64,000 nt of DNA from Acridotheres tristis (taxonomy: Eukaryota > Chordata > Aves > Passeriformes > Sturnidae). Both the position numbers and the translations under genes were made by a program. This document shows, in pieces, positions 23,313 through 36,646 of this stretch. The notes beneath the pieces are model-generated. The model was given only the letters and a program-made list of their open reading frames with translations. It did no database searches and had not been told where the DNA came from. Within the stretch, counting starts at the first letter, position 1. Each line of letters begins with the position of its first letter. The stretch covers positions 33,915,820 to 33,979,819 of the forward strand of contig CM072919.1 in assembly GCA_037013685.1 (NCBI GenBank), written 5' to 3'.

Positions 23313-26300
23313 ACTCATCAAATCTTGGTCTTTCTAGTTTAGAACTCCAGCAAAGCACTCCGGGGCCCATACTAGGAACTTCAGCTAAAAGAGAATATCA
23401 CGAGCCAGTCCTTGTGGAATGGTCTGTTAAGCAATTTTAATAAAAGTGGGTAATGAATAAAGAGGCTGTGACATGACACACATGTGTCCACTGCTGTGGA
23501 GACTGAATAATTTGTGTTAACTTTGGGTTTTTTGCTATCAACTTTATATTTTGTTGGGGTTGTGTGACACGAGATCCAGGGAAACATTTGCAAAATGTTT
23601 CTGCTTCACATTTAGGAATTTTATTTGTGGCACTGTTTTGCTGATTCTGCTTCATATCTGAGAAAGGGTGTGTGTACCCAAAATCCAAAGCACATAACAC
23701 AAATTGAAGATATTTCTTCTCCTCCCCTTTTGTCAGGAATGACCCTTTTGCAGAGACTGATACAAGCTTTAGGGAAGTCCCCAACAGCTGGAGAAGCAGA
23801 AGGGTTTTTTTATGTGACGGCTCAGGTGGAAATTCCAATTGCTGAGGGAATTGTTGTCTTCACACCGGCAATAGTAATAACCAAATTCTTCCCCTCTCTT
23901 GGTTTTATGTGTGATCTTTAGTATGACATTAATTCAATTTCGTTGAGAATCTAAGAATAAAATTAATTTTCTGTTTTTGCTAAAATTAATTTGCGCCTAA
24001 TAAATACCACTAATAGTGAAAAATATTCTTGTACAGAGATAATTGTGTCACAGAAGAGAATTAAGAAATAGACAAAAAACTTTCCATCTTTCAAATGTTA
24101 TGCCTGTATCTTGATAATCATACATGCCCTGAGACTTGGCTAATTGATATTACTGAAACCACAGCTAGCAGGACAAATTGTATTTCTGATGTGTTAATGA
24201 AAATGAAATTAGAAACTCAAAAAGTCAAAAACCCACTTCAGTTCACACACAGTTACTCTTACTCCTATAGCAGCATATTCAGTAGTTAATCTTCATATTC
24301 TCTTCCTTTCCTTCAGACATTTTAGTGAGATCAATGAATGCACAAGAGAAATCCCAGTAGTAGCATTCAAAGGAAGGTATAGGCTTGGAAAAGGAAGCAG
24401 CTGTCAACTGGAGTTTTTTTTTCTCTGTAAAACTCAGCTTTGTGAGTAGCTCTTTTCAATGCTGAAATTAATAAAATATGGTAGTGCTATTCTTTAACGA
24501 AGATGCCCACATCTTTATTCAGCTGCATATATTGCATTTACATGTGAAACCGCTGTTTAAATCCTAACCTGAAGTGACCTGTTTCTCAAGATCATATTCT
24601 TGCACTTGCTTTGTATTTGATGTGGTGAGGTTTTGATCTGATCTGACCCCATTTTCTTCACACTAGTGAATTTAGGCCTTTCCTAAAGATGGCCTAAATA
24701 CATCCATAGGTAAGAACCTTCCTTCAGAAATCTGAAAACCAGCTTCTGCAAGGCAGTGTATCCCAGTGGTCAGGTCCTGACACCCCGAAGTTCCTGAAGA
24801 TTGTTTGAAGGATGTGCAGGTACATGTGATACAGAGTGGGACACACTTGACAGCCACTCTCCTAATTTGAAAGTTACCCACATCAGCAAGAAGTTGCAAG
24901 CCTGTGTGCCTTGAGATGTTTTCTCTGTGGGACACGCAGATGTTCCCATCTTTCTAAAGGTACAGCCTATTAGCTGCTCTTGAAGATATCTCCAAGACCT
25001 GCTGTTGGATGAGGCACCAGAACAAGGGCTGGATCATGAGCCTCAAGTGAGAATTTGTGACTTCTGAGTGCTTTTCCTTGCTCCTCACTAAAAACCCTGG
25101 CATATGTGGGTGTTTTACAAAGTGATGTGTGTCTGAAACACCTGAGGCCCTGGAGGGAAGTGAACATATACACTCGAGCTGCTTTGAAGAAGAAGAAAGA
25201 ACTAGTTTTGGGACAAGGGCAAACTGAATGTGTTGACAGTGATTTACCTCAGATACACACTGAATTCACTGGGTGGTAAGAAAAATGGATCTGTGGTAAG
25301 AAAAATGTATTTAAGGGTCCAGTGGTTTGTGCCTTCATTCTTATAATCTCTTCCAAAAGTTGGAGTGCTGAGTCAGCTGGGCAGGAGGTGCACACGATGA
25401 TGCATAATTGATTGGCTGCTCCCTGGATTTTCCCATCATCTCTGTTTACCTTCGGAAAAGGAAGCCTTGGGATACAATGGACACTGCTAACCTGATTAGA
25501 CTTCTTCCAGGAAGGGACAGTGGAGCTGTAGGAGTGGTGTGCTGAAAATGAAGTGGCTCTTCTATGACATCCCAAAAGTCAAAGAACTTCTGGTTTTCTA
25601 TATATAATGTCACTGGAGGTCTGGCTGGTGGACAGCTTACTTCTGGACTTTATTCTGTCATTGTGTCTGCTCTTTGTATGTGGAATGTGTTACAAGATGA
25701 GGAAATCTGAGTTGTCATCCTAGAAGACTGTACTAGAAGACTGATGCTTCTTCATAAACAGGTGTGTGAGGAAACCTGACTAACTGGCAGATATTCAACA
25801 AAATACTTATAATCTCTAAACCAACAACTGAGATACCCAAGCACTCAAAGCAAGTAGTTCCATATTCTTCACCTTCCTGTTGGCATCAAAGTTATTTTTT
25901 TTCATCTGGATTCTTGTGCTGAGCACTTATCATAATTTTGATCAGTTTAATATTTGGGACTCTTCCTCTTCACTGACTCATATGGGCGTCACAAGTCAGC
26001 ATCTTTCAAAAGAACAACTTGGCAATGAATACCCTGCCAGGCAGATGCTGCTCCTTCATTTCATACTTTGCACTGTTTGATGCCAGGAAACTTCCAGCAG
26101 TGGCCTGTGCTAAAAATCTGCATAAAGCTGATTGTGATCCTGCTTTCATTATGACATACTCTCATTCCCAGGCTGTTTCTTTGCCTCCAACTCTACATTT
26201 TTCAGTTTCTTTAGACTCATAATCAGCTGCTTGCTTGTAATTTCCTGTTGAAAATGACGTGACTTAAAGGTATTGTCCCGAAGTCTAGAAATGCAGCTGT

Positions 26301-27399
26301 CTTCACATAGAATCCCTCAAAGCTAGGAAAGAATCAGGTCTGCAACCCACCAGAAATTAAAATATGTAAGTTGTTGATTCCCTCTCTTGCTGTAGTGGAG
26401 GAAGAACTCCAAATATTTATGATAAACACTTTAAATATTATAGATTTAAATTTAAATATTATAGATTTTTCATTTAATGCTTTTTTTTCCCTTTCCCTTT
26501 TCTCCCTCATAGTGTCACTATAAGGCAAAGATAAGGCTCTTTGACTACTTTAACTGCATTTTCATATATTAAGATTTAATTTTAAGCATAGCACTAACTT
26601 CCCTGTGTTTCTGATCCTTATTTCTGCATAATTACACCATCTGTGCAATTTAATTCACTAATACCTACTCTGCCCTTTAACTCCTTTAAATGTCACTCAT
26701 GTGAATTCAAAGTGTACTTTAACACCACGAACCACCTGATGGCTTAAAATTGAGGGTTTTTTCCCTGCTGCTGCTTTATAAATGAGCAATTAAGTTGCTT
26801 ATCAACAGCTCCCAGAGCTAACATCCCTCTAACTTTGCTTGCAAGGGGAATTAATTTTGTCTTAATTTCTAGAGCAGCCCTTTCCCAAGAACTGCCTTCC
26901 TTTAGACCTGTGCAAGCCATTAGACTGCTTCTGGTCAGCTTATCAACATTGTGGAATAAGTTGGTCATGCTCTCAGACTGTCCTGGTACAGTGTTAAGTG
27001 AACTACCACAATAACATCTATTCTCTCATCCGCAATCTAAATGGACTCCATGGGATTTTTAGGGTAGAATTTGACCTATGTGATGGAGAAACAAGTCCTT
27101 CCAGTAATGGAAGCAGCCTCAGGATATTCTGACAAGAAAATCTCAAGGATGAGAGAGTATTTAATACCGCAGTGGCAGCTGCAGATAGGGGCAAGCATTG
27201 TGTTCTTGTACTAATCCCTCTCTACCAATAGATCTGATTGTGAATTCTCTCTCTATTGGGATGAGCTTTTAATAAGTTTGACTTTTGCTCATACATATAT
27301 AGTAATATATGCATTTATAAATTTTTCAAGTCTATGAGGAAAGTAAAATAAATATTTTTTGGTTGTTTGCAGTAACATGAACACTTCCCACCAAAGCAT
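23313..27399. other. non-coding, minor tandem repeats only
   Basis: Small repeats are a 20-bp near-duplicate at 25274-25310 (tggtaagaaaaatg) and a 21-bp duplicate at 26430-26470 (tttaaatattatagattt). An exon-like segment, 24317-24376, has acceptor ctttccttcag and donor-like AAG|GTATAG. No repeat family was recognised. Confidence 0.45.
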
Positions 27400-29440
27400 A
27401 TGTGTGACTATATGTCATTATTGTCTGACCCCATGATCTCTGCCATGGGAGAAATATGTCTTATGCCAGCTGAAAAAACCAAGATTAGATGTACTCCTTT
27501 CCTCCTCTCTTTGCTCAGCTGGCATGTATTTTCATGTTTGTTGCCCTCCTTTGGACATATTTTAATATTTTTTATATCCTTCCTATATTGTGAAGCCAAA
27601 ACCTGCACACAACACCTGATGTGAAGGTGCACCAATATAATGAGATTATCACTGCATTGGACTTTCTTCTTAGATATAGTGTGCTTAATGCAATACTTAG
27701 AGCACGTTTGGGCTCCAGAGCACATTCTTAACTCACATTGAGCTAATCATCTAAGAAAATCCCTAATTCCCTTCCTGCAGTGCTGTACTCCGGCCTCTAG
27801 TCTCCAAAGCCGCACAAATATCTGGGATTAGACCATTGCAAGAGCTAAGTCCAAGCATTTATCTTTGTTAAATTAATATGGTTGGTGAATCCTGGCACTC
27901 TAATCTATCAAGATCTCTCTGAAAGATCACTCTATGTTCAAGGGAATCCACAGCTCATCCCAGCTTAGTATCACTGCAAAACTGCTTAATGCTCACTAAG
28001 CTCTGGTGTCCAGGTCACTGACAAGATTACTGAGGAGATCAGGCCTGAAACTGTGCCCTGGGGAACACTAGTAGTGACTGGCCACCAGATGTTACCCCTG
28101 TTGTTACAGCTCTTTGAGCCAGAGGCTTCAAGGCAACTGTTCATGAGTACGTGGAAGCTGGGCATTTCATTCAGAAGGATACAGTGAAAGTCAGAGTCAA
28201 AAGCTATTAAAAAATAAAACCCCACACATCCACTGCCTTTCATTTGTCCGCTAGATGTGTAACCTTTTCATAAAGGGATATTAAGTTAGCAAGGCATCGC
28301 TGTCCTTTCACAAACACATTTCTGCTTTGACTAACAACTGTAGTTTCTCTTAAGTGCTTTTCAATACCTCCCAGAATAATATTCTCCATAATTTTACTGG
28401 ACACTAAACCGAGACTGACAGGTAATTATAGACTGTAATTACCAGGGTCCTCTTTCTTGCCCTTCTTGAAAATAGAAATAATATTTGCTTGCTTCCTGTT
28501 GACCGAGACTTCCTCAGATTCACAAGATTGTTGATAAATAATGATGTCCTCAATACCATCAGCCATCTCTTTCAGTATCCTGGGATGAATCCCATTGGGC
28601 CTCATAGACCTCTGTGCATTCATATGCAGCAGAAAACTCAGTACAAGTTCAAAGCTGACTGGGAGCATATAATTTCCACAGCTGTGGTCCTCTACCTGAA
28701 GCTTCAGAGATCACAAGCCCTCCATTGATGCTTGAGACAGATGTGAAGAAGGAATGAAATGTCACTGCTTTATCTTCAGCTCTGTTTGTGAGGTGACCAA
28801 CCTCCTCATACAATGGATGATATTTTTGCTGTTAAAATACAAAGACTTTAAAAAGCCATTCTGTCATCTATCATAGTACGTCTGTCTTCAGCTCCAGCTG
28901 AGCTTTGGTCATGTGAATTTTCTCTCTACGGCATCTCAGTAGTCCTCTTGTGCAGCCTAAATTTTCTTCTAAAGACCCTACACATTTTTTTCCTCCATGT
29001 TCCTGAGGGAAATTCCTGCCCAGCCAAGCTGAACTTTTGCCTCGTTTCCTTGAATTTTTACATATACTTTTGCTCTTCTATTCTCAAAAGATAGCTTAAA
29101 ACTGATCAGCATTTATGAACCCCAGTGCCCTTGAAAACTAGTTCCTAGGGGACTTTTCTAACTAGTTTCCTGAGCAATCTAAAGCCTGCTCTTCCAAAAG
29201 TCATGGTAGTAGCTCTGCTGACAGTTTTCTGCATACCACCAGTTTTTAAACTTAACCATTGAATGATCACAGTGTTCAAGTCAGCCACTGATCATCGCAG
29301 GACCCACAAGACCATTTTATTTACAAACAACAATCTGGGAAGTTGAATTTGTCCATAAGAACAACTGATCTAGAGACTTCTCTTTACTCTTGACAGGACT
29401 CTTCCCACAAAGGCTCACTTGTACCACTGAGATAATCACA
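27400..29440 (-). mobile_element. old CR1-type LINE, about 2 kb of ORF2
   Basis: Read on the minus strand from 29440, it runs through the end of the endonuclease (NFPD-like, then a 'DHSMVKF' block near 29270). Next comes the linker (kLVRKVP, RPAWLG-like) and the reverse-transcriptase start (RPNGIHPRILKEMADGI, then IFKKGKKEDPGNYSL at about 28430-28480). The SVPQGTVSGLI motif follows near 28050. Then come a 'TKLG..AVD' region near 27960 and HIRCCVQVLASQYRKDI near 27590. The order is that of CR1 ORF2. It has many stops and frameshifts and lacks the 3' tail. It is the longest LINE relic in the window, and its high divergence suggests an old insertion. Confidence 0.9.
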
Positions 29441-32400
29441 GTCCCCTCTCCAGTAAAGAACTTGACTGAGGGAGAAGAAGAAAATAATCAAGACTGATTT
29501 TGGAGGCTGGAAATTGATCCCAAGATAAAGACTCCTGGTCAAAAGAGTATCAGGGCCATGAGAGTTGGGAAAGAGTCCTGGTTATGAAGAGATGCTTTGC
29601 AGCATGTCTGGGATGGGAGGTCTGTATGACCTTCCTGCTGCATCTGTGAAACCTTGTGTAGGGAGGACTGATCTAGGGATAGAAAGGCTGGTTTTACACT
29701 ATAAAAAATCCCCTTTCCCTGAGGTTTCTCTCATGTACTTCCAATAAGACATGATCAGCTAATGATAGGCACTATGGATCATTTACTTTCACTGTCATTT
29801 TACGTGATTAGTCTGCCTTCTTTCTTACGTGGGAAAATGGGATTCCCACATTTTTGCCTTGATTCACTGGAAACCTTGCTATGTCTCAGAGGAATTTCTT
29901 TTCCTTTCTTTAGCCACAAGCAATTGGAGAATATTGCATTTTTAATGGTGTTGACTCAGACTAAATGCAGACTGGCAAACTCAGCATACAGCAGTTTGGC
30001 ATACATAACTCTCTCACCATTTTCAAAACATTCTGTAGGTATCTTGCTCTAAAATCATGTTTGCAGTGGTGCATGTTCTGTAGTTTTCATGCTTCCAGTC
30101 TCTCTCATGATTTTCCTTTACATTAGTACTTCTGGAGGGATGCAGAAAGTAGGGTTAAGCTGTGTCTCAGGTATCTCTTCAAAGCTGCAAACATGATGTC
30201 ACCCAAAAGAGAGATTGCTTGTATCCAGGTTACAGCACCAAGATTAACAATTCCTTGGGTAAGAAGATTGATACATTGAGAAATGGGATAAGCTGTTCTC
30301 TGTCCTCAGTGGGAACAAAGAACGAGAAATGTGTTTTAAAAGCCACAAGGGAAATTTAATTCATGAAGACATGAAGAGAAACTTTCTGGTGGCAAATAGA
30401 TTTCTGTTTATGCCACTTGTGGTTAGAATTCTCCAGATGGTCCTCCAGCCCCTAAACCAAACTTGAGCAATGCCCTCACTTTCTGGATCCCAAATGAGTG
30501 CAACAGCAGTTTCTTTCATCCTGATCAGAGGTCACTCTGATTTTCCAGAGTAGCACTCAGGCAATTGCATAAACCAAATAGTGTGTTAGGATTAATGAAG
30601 TTGTAAAAGAGAGTAGAAAGCTATGTTGCATTTATTCACTCTGTGCTGTGCATCAGCTTTGTGTGCTAATCAGGAGAATATTAAGACTACATATTTCATG
30701 TTAATTATGATAAAGCAAGAGGACTATTTGATTAATGTTAGCAACGCAGTTTTGCCAGGTGATCTACTTGCTTAGAAAATAAATAACCAGAACCTAATAG
30801 CCTTGGGGCAGATTTAATTCATTCTTGTAGAAATATGTTTTAATCCTGCTTACTGGTAGTCAAAATAATAATCATGTTACATACAATTCACAAATGTGCT
30901 GTCAAAGCATACAGGATTGTAATTAAAGACCATCCTTTCAGGGAATTTTATGACATCCCATGATAAACATAATTAAACTTCTTGGGAAGCTGAATATTAA
31001 GCTGAGTTAGAAGTAGCCTGTGAGATATCAAAAATGCTGCAGCTGAGGTATGAAAAAGAACTTTGGATCTGTGATAGCTGGAAACAAGGGAGACTTGTAT
31101 AAAAAATTCCTTTTTCCTGGTATTTCTCCTATCCCTCTTGTCAAATCAAAGGAGAAAACATTTATTCTTGAGGGTGTCTTCCCATCAAGAGAATTATGTA
31201 TGGTGGAGAAAAATTGAAACACTGATAGTTCATGCTGCCCTGAATGAAAAAAATTGAGCTTCAGCTAATCCACAACTTCCTGGAAAGCCATTTCAATTGA
31301 GATTCTTATTTGGACTCATCTCTGTGAGATCTTCATGTGATGCAAAATGGATCTTAAAGGGATCCTGAGAGACCACCGCCCTGAACAAATAATATTTTTA
31401 AGGAGTGCTACTTTTTCTCTCTGTGCTGTCACAAAAGCTGCACAAATCTTTCCTGCTGCAATACAGAAAAAGGCACCAGCCAGATTCTGATCCTCCTTGA
31501 ACTGATAGCAAAAATAAGCTGCTAACTGCAAGTCCAGCTAGGACTAAATTACCACTTCAAGAATGAAAGAGTAGTGAGAAATAAACACGAGAAGGAACAG
31601 CTTCTTTGATGATTGAGAATTAAAAGTCTGAAGTTCAAGGAAATTTTCTTTGTTTGGTTTCTTTTAATAACCAGGATTTTAAAAAATCATACTGTAGATA
31701 AAAAGAACATTGCAGAAGAATGCACCAAGCCCCCGGGAGAGGCTGGCTGTCAGAGCTGTCTTGCTGTTCAGCAGATACTTACAGCCAAATCTATGGAAAT
31801 CTGCCTTTTCCATTACAAGTCTCATGTATATCTGTCTCTCTCAAAGAACTGCTAGAGGTCTGTGAGCCACCATGCTCAATGGGTTTATCTTCTCAGTCTT
31901 GCACTGACCATGAACAAAAGTGTGCAATGGGAAAACTGAAGATAACCTTGTCCATAACAGAACTTCTTTGTCTTGCCTTTCCTCTGCAGTGGCTGAGGAA
32001 TGCTGAAAATCCAGAGCTCTCATATTGCAGCCCTTTTGTGAGGCTGTGGTCTTGTTCCTAATAGGCTGCTCTTCCCTCTCAAAACTAAATCAGCTTCTCA
32101 TCTGATCCATGCTATTTAAGAGTTTCTGGGTTTTGTTGTTTTTCATTGTTGAGGGAACTTTGTGTCAAAGAGAGAAAGTATCAGAAAAAATAAACAGTTC
32201 GTATAAATTCTGCTTTTGCTCTACAAGACAGTGTCTAACCACGTAACATATTGTTTTACTAGTGGCTTCACATAAACAGAAGATTAACCACAGTACGGAG
32301 ATGTATTTCTGTATCAATTCAGAATGGTTAATGGTCTTAAGTCACAAAAATGTAGGCTAAGATTTGCATAGGCCCTCTAGCTCTTAAATGGAAATATTTA

Positions 32401-33549
32401 AGCTCCAGCGAGAGTCTCAGCCACATGTATTGAGTATGAAAGATAAGAGGCACTAATCTTGAAAATGTAATTATTAATCTAGTTTGGATTAATTAGTTGT
32501 ACATTACCCAAAAAGCATATTTAGTGTAATGATACTGTAATTGGAGTTTGACTCCTTTGTAATCACATCCTGTCATCTGATGCAAAGTCCTGGCTCATCT
32601 TCAAAGCCCTTTCTAAATACATATTTTACAATAGATCTGATGTTGCTAGAAGCCTGAGCCTTTCTACTCTCTTTTTGTCTTGATAAACCATCATCTGCTT
32701 TTCATTCTGTCTCCCCTAGAATCTCCAACACTAGAATGATTAGATTTAAATTACCATTCTGGTTTGCCAGAGCTTCAGTCTGAATGAGGGTCAGCTGTTA
32801 AAAGCTGTAGTCCAGTGGTGTAAGAGCTTTGGCACCAAGAAGGGTGGAGAAAGAGACCTTTCCCTGTGTACAGTCAGCATGCCAACACTCATGGTGCTCT
32901 GAGGGGGAGGCACAGCAAGCTGGAGTGAGCTCCTCCTTAACACTAGCAATGGGCTTGTGGGGATCCCTGGAAATCAGAAATCCAAGCAGGAAAACTGCTC
33001 TATTCAGGAAAGGCTGAGACTTTTTGCTGCAGTTGGCAACCTGCTTCTCCAAAAGGGCAACAAAGCAGTGGTCTGTGCAGTATAGGGCTGGTTTTGAACA
33101 GGCTGCTGCTTCTGCTGCCTTCTCTTCAAATGGAAATGGGAATGCTGCTAGTGTGAGACAAAGCACCTGTACCAGGTCCTGTTGCTCCTGCCAGGACCTG
33201 TTGAGCACAGGTCTCTATAGAGCTGATAAGGAAACCAGAGTACTTTTTTTTTGTCATGGATTCTGAGTAGCCTGGAAGAGCTGTAATTATCAACATTTCC
33301 CCTGTTCACAACCCTGTAGAATGTAAACATACTGATATTGCTTGACTTTCTAAAGAAATTGTTCTAATGACCCAACTGTGCATCTCAATCCACTCTTAAA
33401 TCCACTTTCTTAGTCACAGCATGACCTTTTGAATATAGTTTTGTTTTCCATATTTGAGCCAAATCCATACAGATTAGTGCACACAAATCAGGTGATTGTA
33501 AAATGGGACTTGTTTTTTGTTCCACATGCTTAGTATCTTGGTCTTCTTC
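29441..33549. other. non-coding, no element recognised
   Basis: A 136-codon minus frame at 32798-33208 lies in a slightly G+C-richer part and is unrecognised. A perfect 9-bp hairpin (CAGGTCCTG, ten-base loop) lies at 33173-33200. Confidence 0.45.
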
Positions 33550-34110
33550 AAGTGTTGATGCTCCTGTAGGATGGGATGCCATCCAGAGGGACCCAGAGAA
33601 GCTCGAGAAGTGGACATGTGGGAATCTCATCACGTTTAACAAGAACAACTGCAGGGTGCTGCATTTGCGTCAGGGTACAAACACAGGTACCAGCACAGGC
33701 TGGGGATGAACAGATGGAGAGCAGCCCTGTGAGAAGGACTTGGGGGTGCTGGTGGGTGAGAGGCTGGACATGACCCAGCCATGGGCACTCCCAGCCCAGA
33801 AAGGCAATGGGATCCTGGGCTGCATCCAAAGCAGCGTGGGCAGCAGGGGAGGGAGGGGATTCTGCCCCTCTGCTCTGCTCTGCTGAGACCCCAGCTGGAA
33901 CCCTGCAACTAGTTCTTTACTGTGAGGGTGGTGAGTCACTGGAATACGTTATCCAGGGAAGCTGTGGATACCCTGCCCCTGGAGGTGTCCAAGGCCAGGT
34001 TGGTTGTGTCTCTGAGCAACCTGGTCTAATTTAAAGTGTCCCAGCAGGGTTTGTAAATAGATGATCTTCAAGGTCCCCTTCAAATCCAAACCATCTTATG
34101 ATTCTATAAA
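33550..34110 (+). mobile_element. CR1 LINE 3' end with ORF2 deletion
   Basis: The first part reads as CR1 ORF2 (VDAPVGWDAIQRD, LEKWTCGNLITFNK, VLHLRQG), then with frameshifts cagccctgtgagaaggactt and ctgggctgcatccaaagc. At about 33908 the text jumps from gaccccagctggaaccctg directly to agttctttactgtgagggtg. This drops roughly the last 80 codons of ORF2 that the copy at 16833 keeps. The 3' UTR follows (gaagctgtggataccctgcc, gagcaacctggt), with a degenerate tail cttatgattctata. Confidence 0.9.
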
Positions 34111-35011
34111 GCCAGGCTCTAATCTGGAGCATACTCTGAAACATGAGACTGTCTCCTCACAGTCCTTCTTCCATACCAATGAACTGTTTTGGAGAGCCAT
34201 GGAACATCTCTATCTATAGGAAAGAATGTCTGGTTAATGATGCTACTTAAAACTCGAACTGTTCATTCTAAGCAGGATGCTGGCAAAATGCACTGTAGTT
34301 GTTTATGAAGAGGAAAAAGGGACTAGTCCTTGTTTATAAGAGAATGTTTGAACACTATATTTTGTCTTTGTGTGACATGACAGAACAAAGTAGGAAAGAC
34401 TTCTGTGTCCAGCCCTGTCTATCCAATAACACATTAGAAGCATACACACAGATAAAACTGTCAGGGGCAAAACACTGTCTTTAGGAATGGAGGAGGTCTG
34501 CAGAGTATTGCATACAGAAGGGATTGTCTGTGTCAGGTTCATTCTCATGCAGTGGAGATTATGCCATTGTAAATTGGTTTGTTGTGACTAGCAAACACCT
34601 ACCTGTGCTAAACTTAAAAGCTTCACTTGAACATTATTTGAGCCTCTTACTGGGCTTGATAAGTTGGAGATGAGTAGGGAAGCAGAATAGTTTGTCATTG
34701 TCAGGAGAAGGGGACAAGGACCATCCTTGCAGCAGGTATTGGAGAGTATAAGCATGGGAACTGAGGGAGTAGTAGATACTGGGAATGGGGAAGTGGGCAA
34801 ATGAAACTTTCGAGTTCTGTAACACTTCTTAGGAATATAGATACTCCCTCCCAATTGCCTACAATGTCCTACTGCCCATGGAGAGCTGCTCCAGTGCAGT
34901 CCAGCTGTCTTCCCAGATGTACACTTAAAGCATGCCAAAAAGCAATGGAAATTGAGAAAGTCCATTTCTGTCCCAGAAGCAAGCTGTTCCATTTCTTGAT
35001 AAAACCTGTAT
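34111..35011. other. non-coding, no feature seen
   Basis: Only chance frames. The 34588-35028 minus frame (146 codons) runs into the adjacent LTR and resembles nothing known to me. Confidence 0.5.
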
Positions 35012-35464
35012 TGTGGATAACCTCCCAACTACTTGCTTGCTCACTTTTGCCCTAGGAGGATGGGAAAGAGAATCTGAAGAATAAAAGTGATAAAACTCAT
35101 GGGTTGAATTAAAGACAGTTTAATAGGAAAAGCACAAGCTGTCTGAAGAAGCAAAGCAAAATAATAAATTATTTTCTACTTCCCATCAGCAATTACGCAG
35201 CCATTTCCAGAAAAGCAGGTCTGTAGCATTTTAACAATTAATTGGGGTGACTGTTAATTGGGATGACAAGTGCTGTAACTCTGAAATTACCACTTTCTTC
35301 TTTCTTTCCCTAGATTTTTTTAGTGTATGTGGTGCCATTGGATGTGGAATATCCCTTTTGTCACTGGGATCAGCTGTCCCAGGTGTATTGCGCTCCAATG
35401 TCATGTGTGCTCCCAGCCTGCTTGCCTGTGGGGCGGTGTGACAAACAGAAAAGTCTCTGAAAGT
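35012..35464 (-). mobile_element. ERV LTR, 3' portion, interrupted
   Basis: Read on the plus strand it follows a common avian LTR in reverse: tgtggataacctcc, gaataaaagtgataaaactc, atgggttgaattaaagacag, tggaatatcccttttgtcac, cagcctgcttgcctgtgg, gtgacaaacagaaaagtc. The copy at 51368-51934 has the same order. The match breaks at about 35464 and resumes at about 36511, so this LTR is split by an insertion. Confidence 0.75.
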
Positions 35465-36510
35465 TGTTGTGAATGGGTGGTGAAGATTCTTAAAGAAACT
35501 CTGTCAAAGGTATCAACAAAAGAAATTTTATTACAAATTTGTGGAAGCATGGCAAAGTTCTGTCGCAAAGGTGTGCTCTGTTACCACATAGATAAAGCAC
35601 ACAGAAGAGAACTGGATTAGAGTGAATCTGGAGTGACACACAGCAGAGACTGGGGATACGAAAGGGTGAAGGTGGAGAATGTAAGGGTGCAGAGGGGGAA
35701 GGGAGACCCTCCCACTGAGTCACAAGGTTCGCCATGGGCCCCCTGCCAAACTTACCCTTGGAATTGCTCCGTGCTTTATCTCTAAAGGATTTGGCAGCAC
35801 TTAAATACTGACTGATTTAACTCTTACAGAATGATTCCTTAAGATTTACCATAACCACAATAGTAATTTAATTTTGAATCTAAGATGACAGCACTGATGC
35901 TACACTTGCTATGAAGTGTTGAAGTCAGTTTTCACACATGCACACAGACAGAGACATGTATATATTCAAATATTCATGTCTGTGTGCATATGTACAAAGC
36001 AGCTGTTTAAAGCTCCCCCGTAGTTCAGGGAAATGCACACATTGGTTGCCTTTGCATCTCTCAGCCTCCAGGAGGGGGTACCAGCCCAGGCCCCACGGTC
36101 AGTTTTTGACGAAGCTCCTTGGAGTTCTCAAGGGAGGTGCTGGCACAGCCACTGGGAACATGGCACCTGAAGGGCCTCCCGTGGCACTCCCTTTGACAGG
36201 ACTGTGAGATGCCTGGCTTTACTCTTCCATCAGCTTCCATCCTGGAGTCAGACGAGGTCAGTAATTTCCCTCAAAAGTCCAGTAACAATAATTTTATTTC
36301 ACTACAGCTGTGATTCACACAAAAAAGTTTCCAAGGCTATTCATTACAAAGCAGAAGTTTGTTAGGCAACAGAAGTTCTGGGGAACAGGCAGTGCTATTG
36401 ACATGCTCATGGGGAGCTTAACGATCCACAGACATTAATTAGGACCAAGGCTTAACAGGAATTCCTGAGATCATAGAGGAGCCTGGGGAGATGGGGGGGT
36501 AATGATCACC
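35465..36510 (-). mobile_element. insertion inside the LTR, itself LTR-like
   Basis: This 1.05-kb block separates the two halves of the host LTR. Its left border reads TGTTGTG, a reversed ..CACAACA LTR end. On the minus strand a TATTTAA box (35801-35807) is followed 270 bp later by AATAAA (35527-35532), which fits an LTR of about 470 bp (35465 to about 35937). The remainder (about 35940-36510) holds a second ATTTTATTT-type signal near 36290 and ends in CACCACA, perhaps a second insertion. No target-site duplication was found. Confidence 0.4.
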
Positions 36511-36646
36511 ACACTTTACAAGCACTGCTCAGCAATAGCAAAAACACTCCTCTCCTACCAACACTCTTTTGATCACAAATCTAAAACACAGCACTACATG
36601 AGCTCCTATAAGGAAAATTAACTCCATCACATCCCAAACCAGTACA
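36511..36646 (-). mobile_element. ERV LTR, 5' portion, continuation
   Basis: It resumes the LTR of 35012-35464 with aagcactgctcagcaatagc, cacaaatctaaaacacagca and ggaaaattaactccatcaca, ending cccaaaccagtaca. On the minus strand this is the TGTACTGGTTTGGG start of the LTR. The matching end of the copy at 51934 is TGTACTGGTTTTG. Confidence 0.75.
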
